A DNA stretch of 6,561 nucleotides. It comes from Synergistales bacterium. Lineage in GTDB: Bacteria; Synergistota; Synergistia; Synergistales; Thermovirgaceae. The notes below the pieces were generated by a model. The model had not been told where the DNA came from. It did no database searches and was given only the letters and a program-made list of their open reading frames with translations. The translations under genes were made by a program, and so were the position numbers. The stretch spans positions 1 through 6,561 of the forward strand of contig JAHDOX010000002.1 of assembly GCA_018434645.1 (NCBI GenBank), written 5' to 3'. Shown here piece by piece: positions 5,897 through 6,561 of this stretch. Within the stretch, counting starts at the first letter, position 1; the number at the start of each line of letters is the position of its first letter.

Positions 5897-6121
5897 ATGC
5901 GCTTGCTGGTTCTTGCCTTGTGCCTTGCCACACTTGTCTTTTACGGTCACGCAATAGGAGGGCTCTGGGGATATTTCATCGGGAAACCCGCAATGTCCTC
6001 TGTTTTGTGGGGATTGTTCGGTGGAACTTTATCCGGCGCAACCGCGGTATTTCTTTGGCACAGGTACATGGTGAAAAACCTTTACGGGAAAGGTCCCGGA
6101 GACAACGGAAGCGATCTTTAA
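5897..6121 (+). CDS. Small two-helix membrane protein of unknown function
   Basis: I do not recognise this family. Seen: 74 residues. ATG at 5897 follows GGGAGGA with 5 bases after GGAGG, the best ribosome site nearby; an in-frame ATG at 5858 would add 13 residues and lacks one. Two hydrophobic segments lie at about 3-28 and 33-54, joined by a short GKP turn. The tail from 55 is basic then acidic (HRYMVKN, then GDNGSDL). Each helix holds a glycine-rich motif, LWGYFIG (23-29) and LWGLFGG (37-43), fourteen residues apart, suggesting helix packing or oligomerisation. It is the only plus-strand gene, divergent from the GntR gene and convergent with citX, overlapping citX by four bases. It could be a small subunit of a transporter or just a lineage-specific membrane protein. 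Good ribosome site and helix pattern support a real gene. Confidence 0.65.
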   Translation: MRLLVLALCLATLVFYGHAIGGLWGYFIGKPAMSSVLWGLFGGTLSGATAVFLWHRYMVKNLYGKGPGDNGSDL

Positions 6122-6561
6122 AGAAGGGACATCTCCCGTAGTCCGATCCGGAGGCTGCTTTCGGCTATCTTTCTCAACTCCCCGATTTCGTGCCGCCTTT
6201 GCCGCGCGCACTCTTTGGCGGGGAGGTCGCAAAGAAAACACTTTCTCGGCCTGTAACCCAGCGAAGCCCGCGTGAGCGCCCCGGCGGAAAGGATCACGTC
6301 TATATCCAGGACTGCTCCCCATAAGCTGCGGTCCTCCAGGGACATGGCAAGCTCCTTTACTTCTTTGGGCGGGACCTTTTCAGCACCGAATAAAAAAGCC
6401 GGCCCCATTCCGTTTTCCAGAACCCAGAGGGAAAGTGTTCGCCCGCCCATGGATTTGCATTTTTTGACCATAAAGACCCCTACGGCCTCCACAAGATCGA
6501 GGCTTCCGGCTGCTTCCTTCGGGTAGCCGGGCAGGTTCAGCGAGACCTGAACTATCAGAGG
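6118..6561 (-). CDS. citX: CitX, citrate lyase apo-ACP phosphoribosyl-dephospho-CoA transferase, 5' end outside the window
   Basis: Known role: attaches the 2'-(5''-triphosphoribosyl)-3'-dephospho-CoA group to the acyl carrier subunit of citrate lyase, maturing the enzyme used in citrate fermentation. Seen: 147 codons open to the window edge; about 30-40 N-terminal residues are missing, judged against E. coli CitX of about 183. The fragment opens with LIVQVSLNLPGYPK, matching the family's 'LVS-x-(N/A)-x-PG-x-x-K' stretch. LDIDVI (85-90) matches the WDIDV core. The cysteine motif C-x2-C-x6-C-x5-H (C108, C111, C118, H124), preceded by LGYRPRK, has the same spacing as E. coli CitX (from memory). 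A GTG at 6492 is only an internal codon, because the reading frame and homology continue upstream. Its stop shares TTAA with that of the plus-strand small gene. Citrate lyase genes would be expected beyond the right edge. Confidence 0.85.
   Translation of the reverse strand, partial: PLIVQVSLNLPGYPKEAAGSLDLVEAVGVFMVKKCKSMGGRTLSLWVLENGMGPAFLFGAEKVPPKEVKELAMSLEDRSLWGAVLDIDVILSAGALTRASLGYRPRKCFLCDLPAKECARQRRHEIGELRKIAESSLRIGLREMSLL

Noticed and set aside
6490..6492. GTG as the start of citX
   Set aside because: The frame stays open to the window edge and the upstream 23 codons match the conserved CitX N-terminal half, so GTG is an internal valine.

Overview
The window reads as a bacterial chromosome segment, most likely from an anaerobe of the Synergistota. 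That placement rests on remembered gene order (YugP-type zinc peptidase, DUF6391-like membrane protein, rsmB, stand-alone PASTA protein) and on a citrate-lyase accessory gene. It is inference; no rRNA or universal marker is present. No tRNA, rRNA, CRISPR array, insertion sequence or phage gene was seen. Seven genes are supported: six on the minus strand and one small one on the plus strand. Two run off the window edges.

Right part, read along the minus strand. The 3' part of citX (6118-6561), the enzyme that loads the prosthetic group onto citrate lyase acyl carrier protein, enters from the right edge. It meets a 74-residue two-helix membrane protein gene on the plus strand (5897-6121), and the two stop codons interlock. 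A divergent control region (5706-5896) separates the small gene from a GntR/FCD transcription factor gene (5049-5705), which ends in its own intrinsic terminator. FCD regulators usually sense organic acids, so a role in citrate or related metabolism is plausible but unproven.

Middle. A DegT/DnrJ/EryC1/StrS-type PLP-dependent sugar aminotransferase (3749-4894) stands alone, with no nucleotide-sugar partner genes in view. Three bases after its stop lies a good sigma70-type promoter (TTGACT, 17 bases, TAGAAT) driving the next gene.

Left part, a compact gene run: YugP-type membrane zinc metallopeptidase (2963-3655), a hairpin terminator or attenuator, DUF6391-like membrane protein (2116-2811), RsmB-type 16S rRNA m5C methyltransferase (797-2119), and a membrane-anchored protein with three PASTA domains (1-785, partial). 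The last three are translationally coupled: an ATGA overlap joins the DUF6391-like gene to rsmB, and the rsmB stop codon lies inside the Shine-Dalgarno of the PASTA gene. In clostridia a similar order (zinc peptidase, rsmB, Ser/Thr phosphatase, PrkC kinase with PASTA repeats) is familiar. Here the PASTA protein sits next to rsmB without kinase or phosphatase, which is the most interesting gene-level observation.
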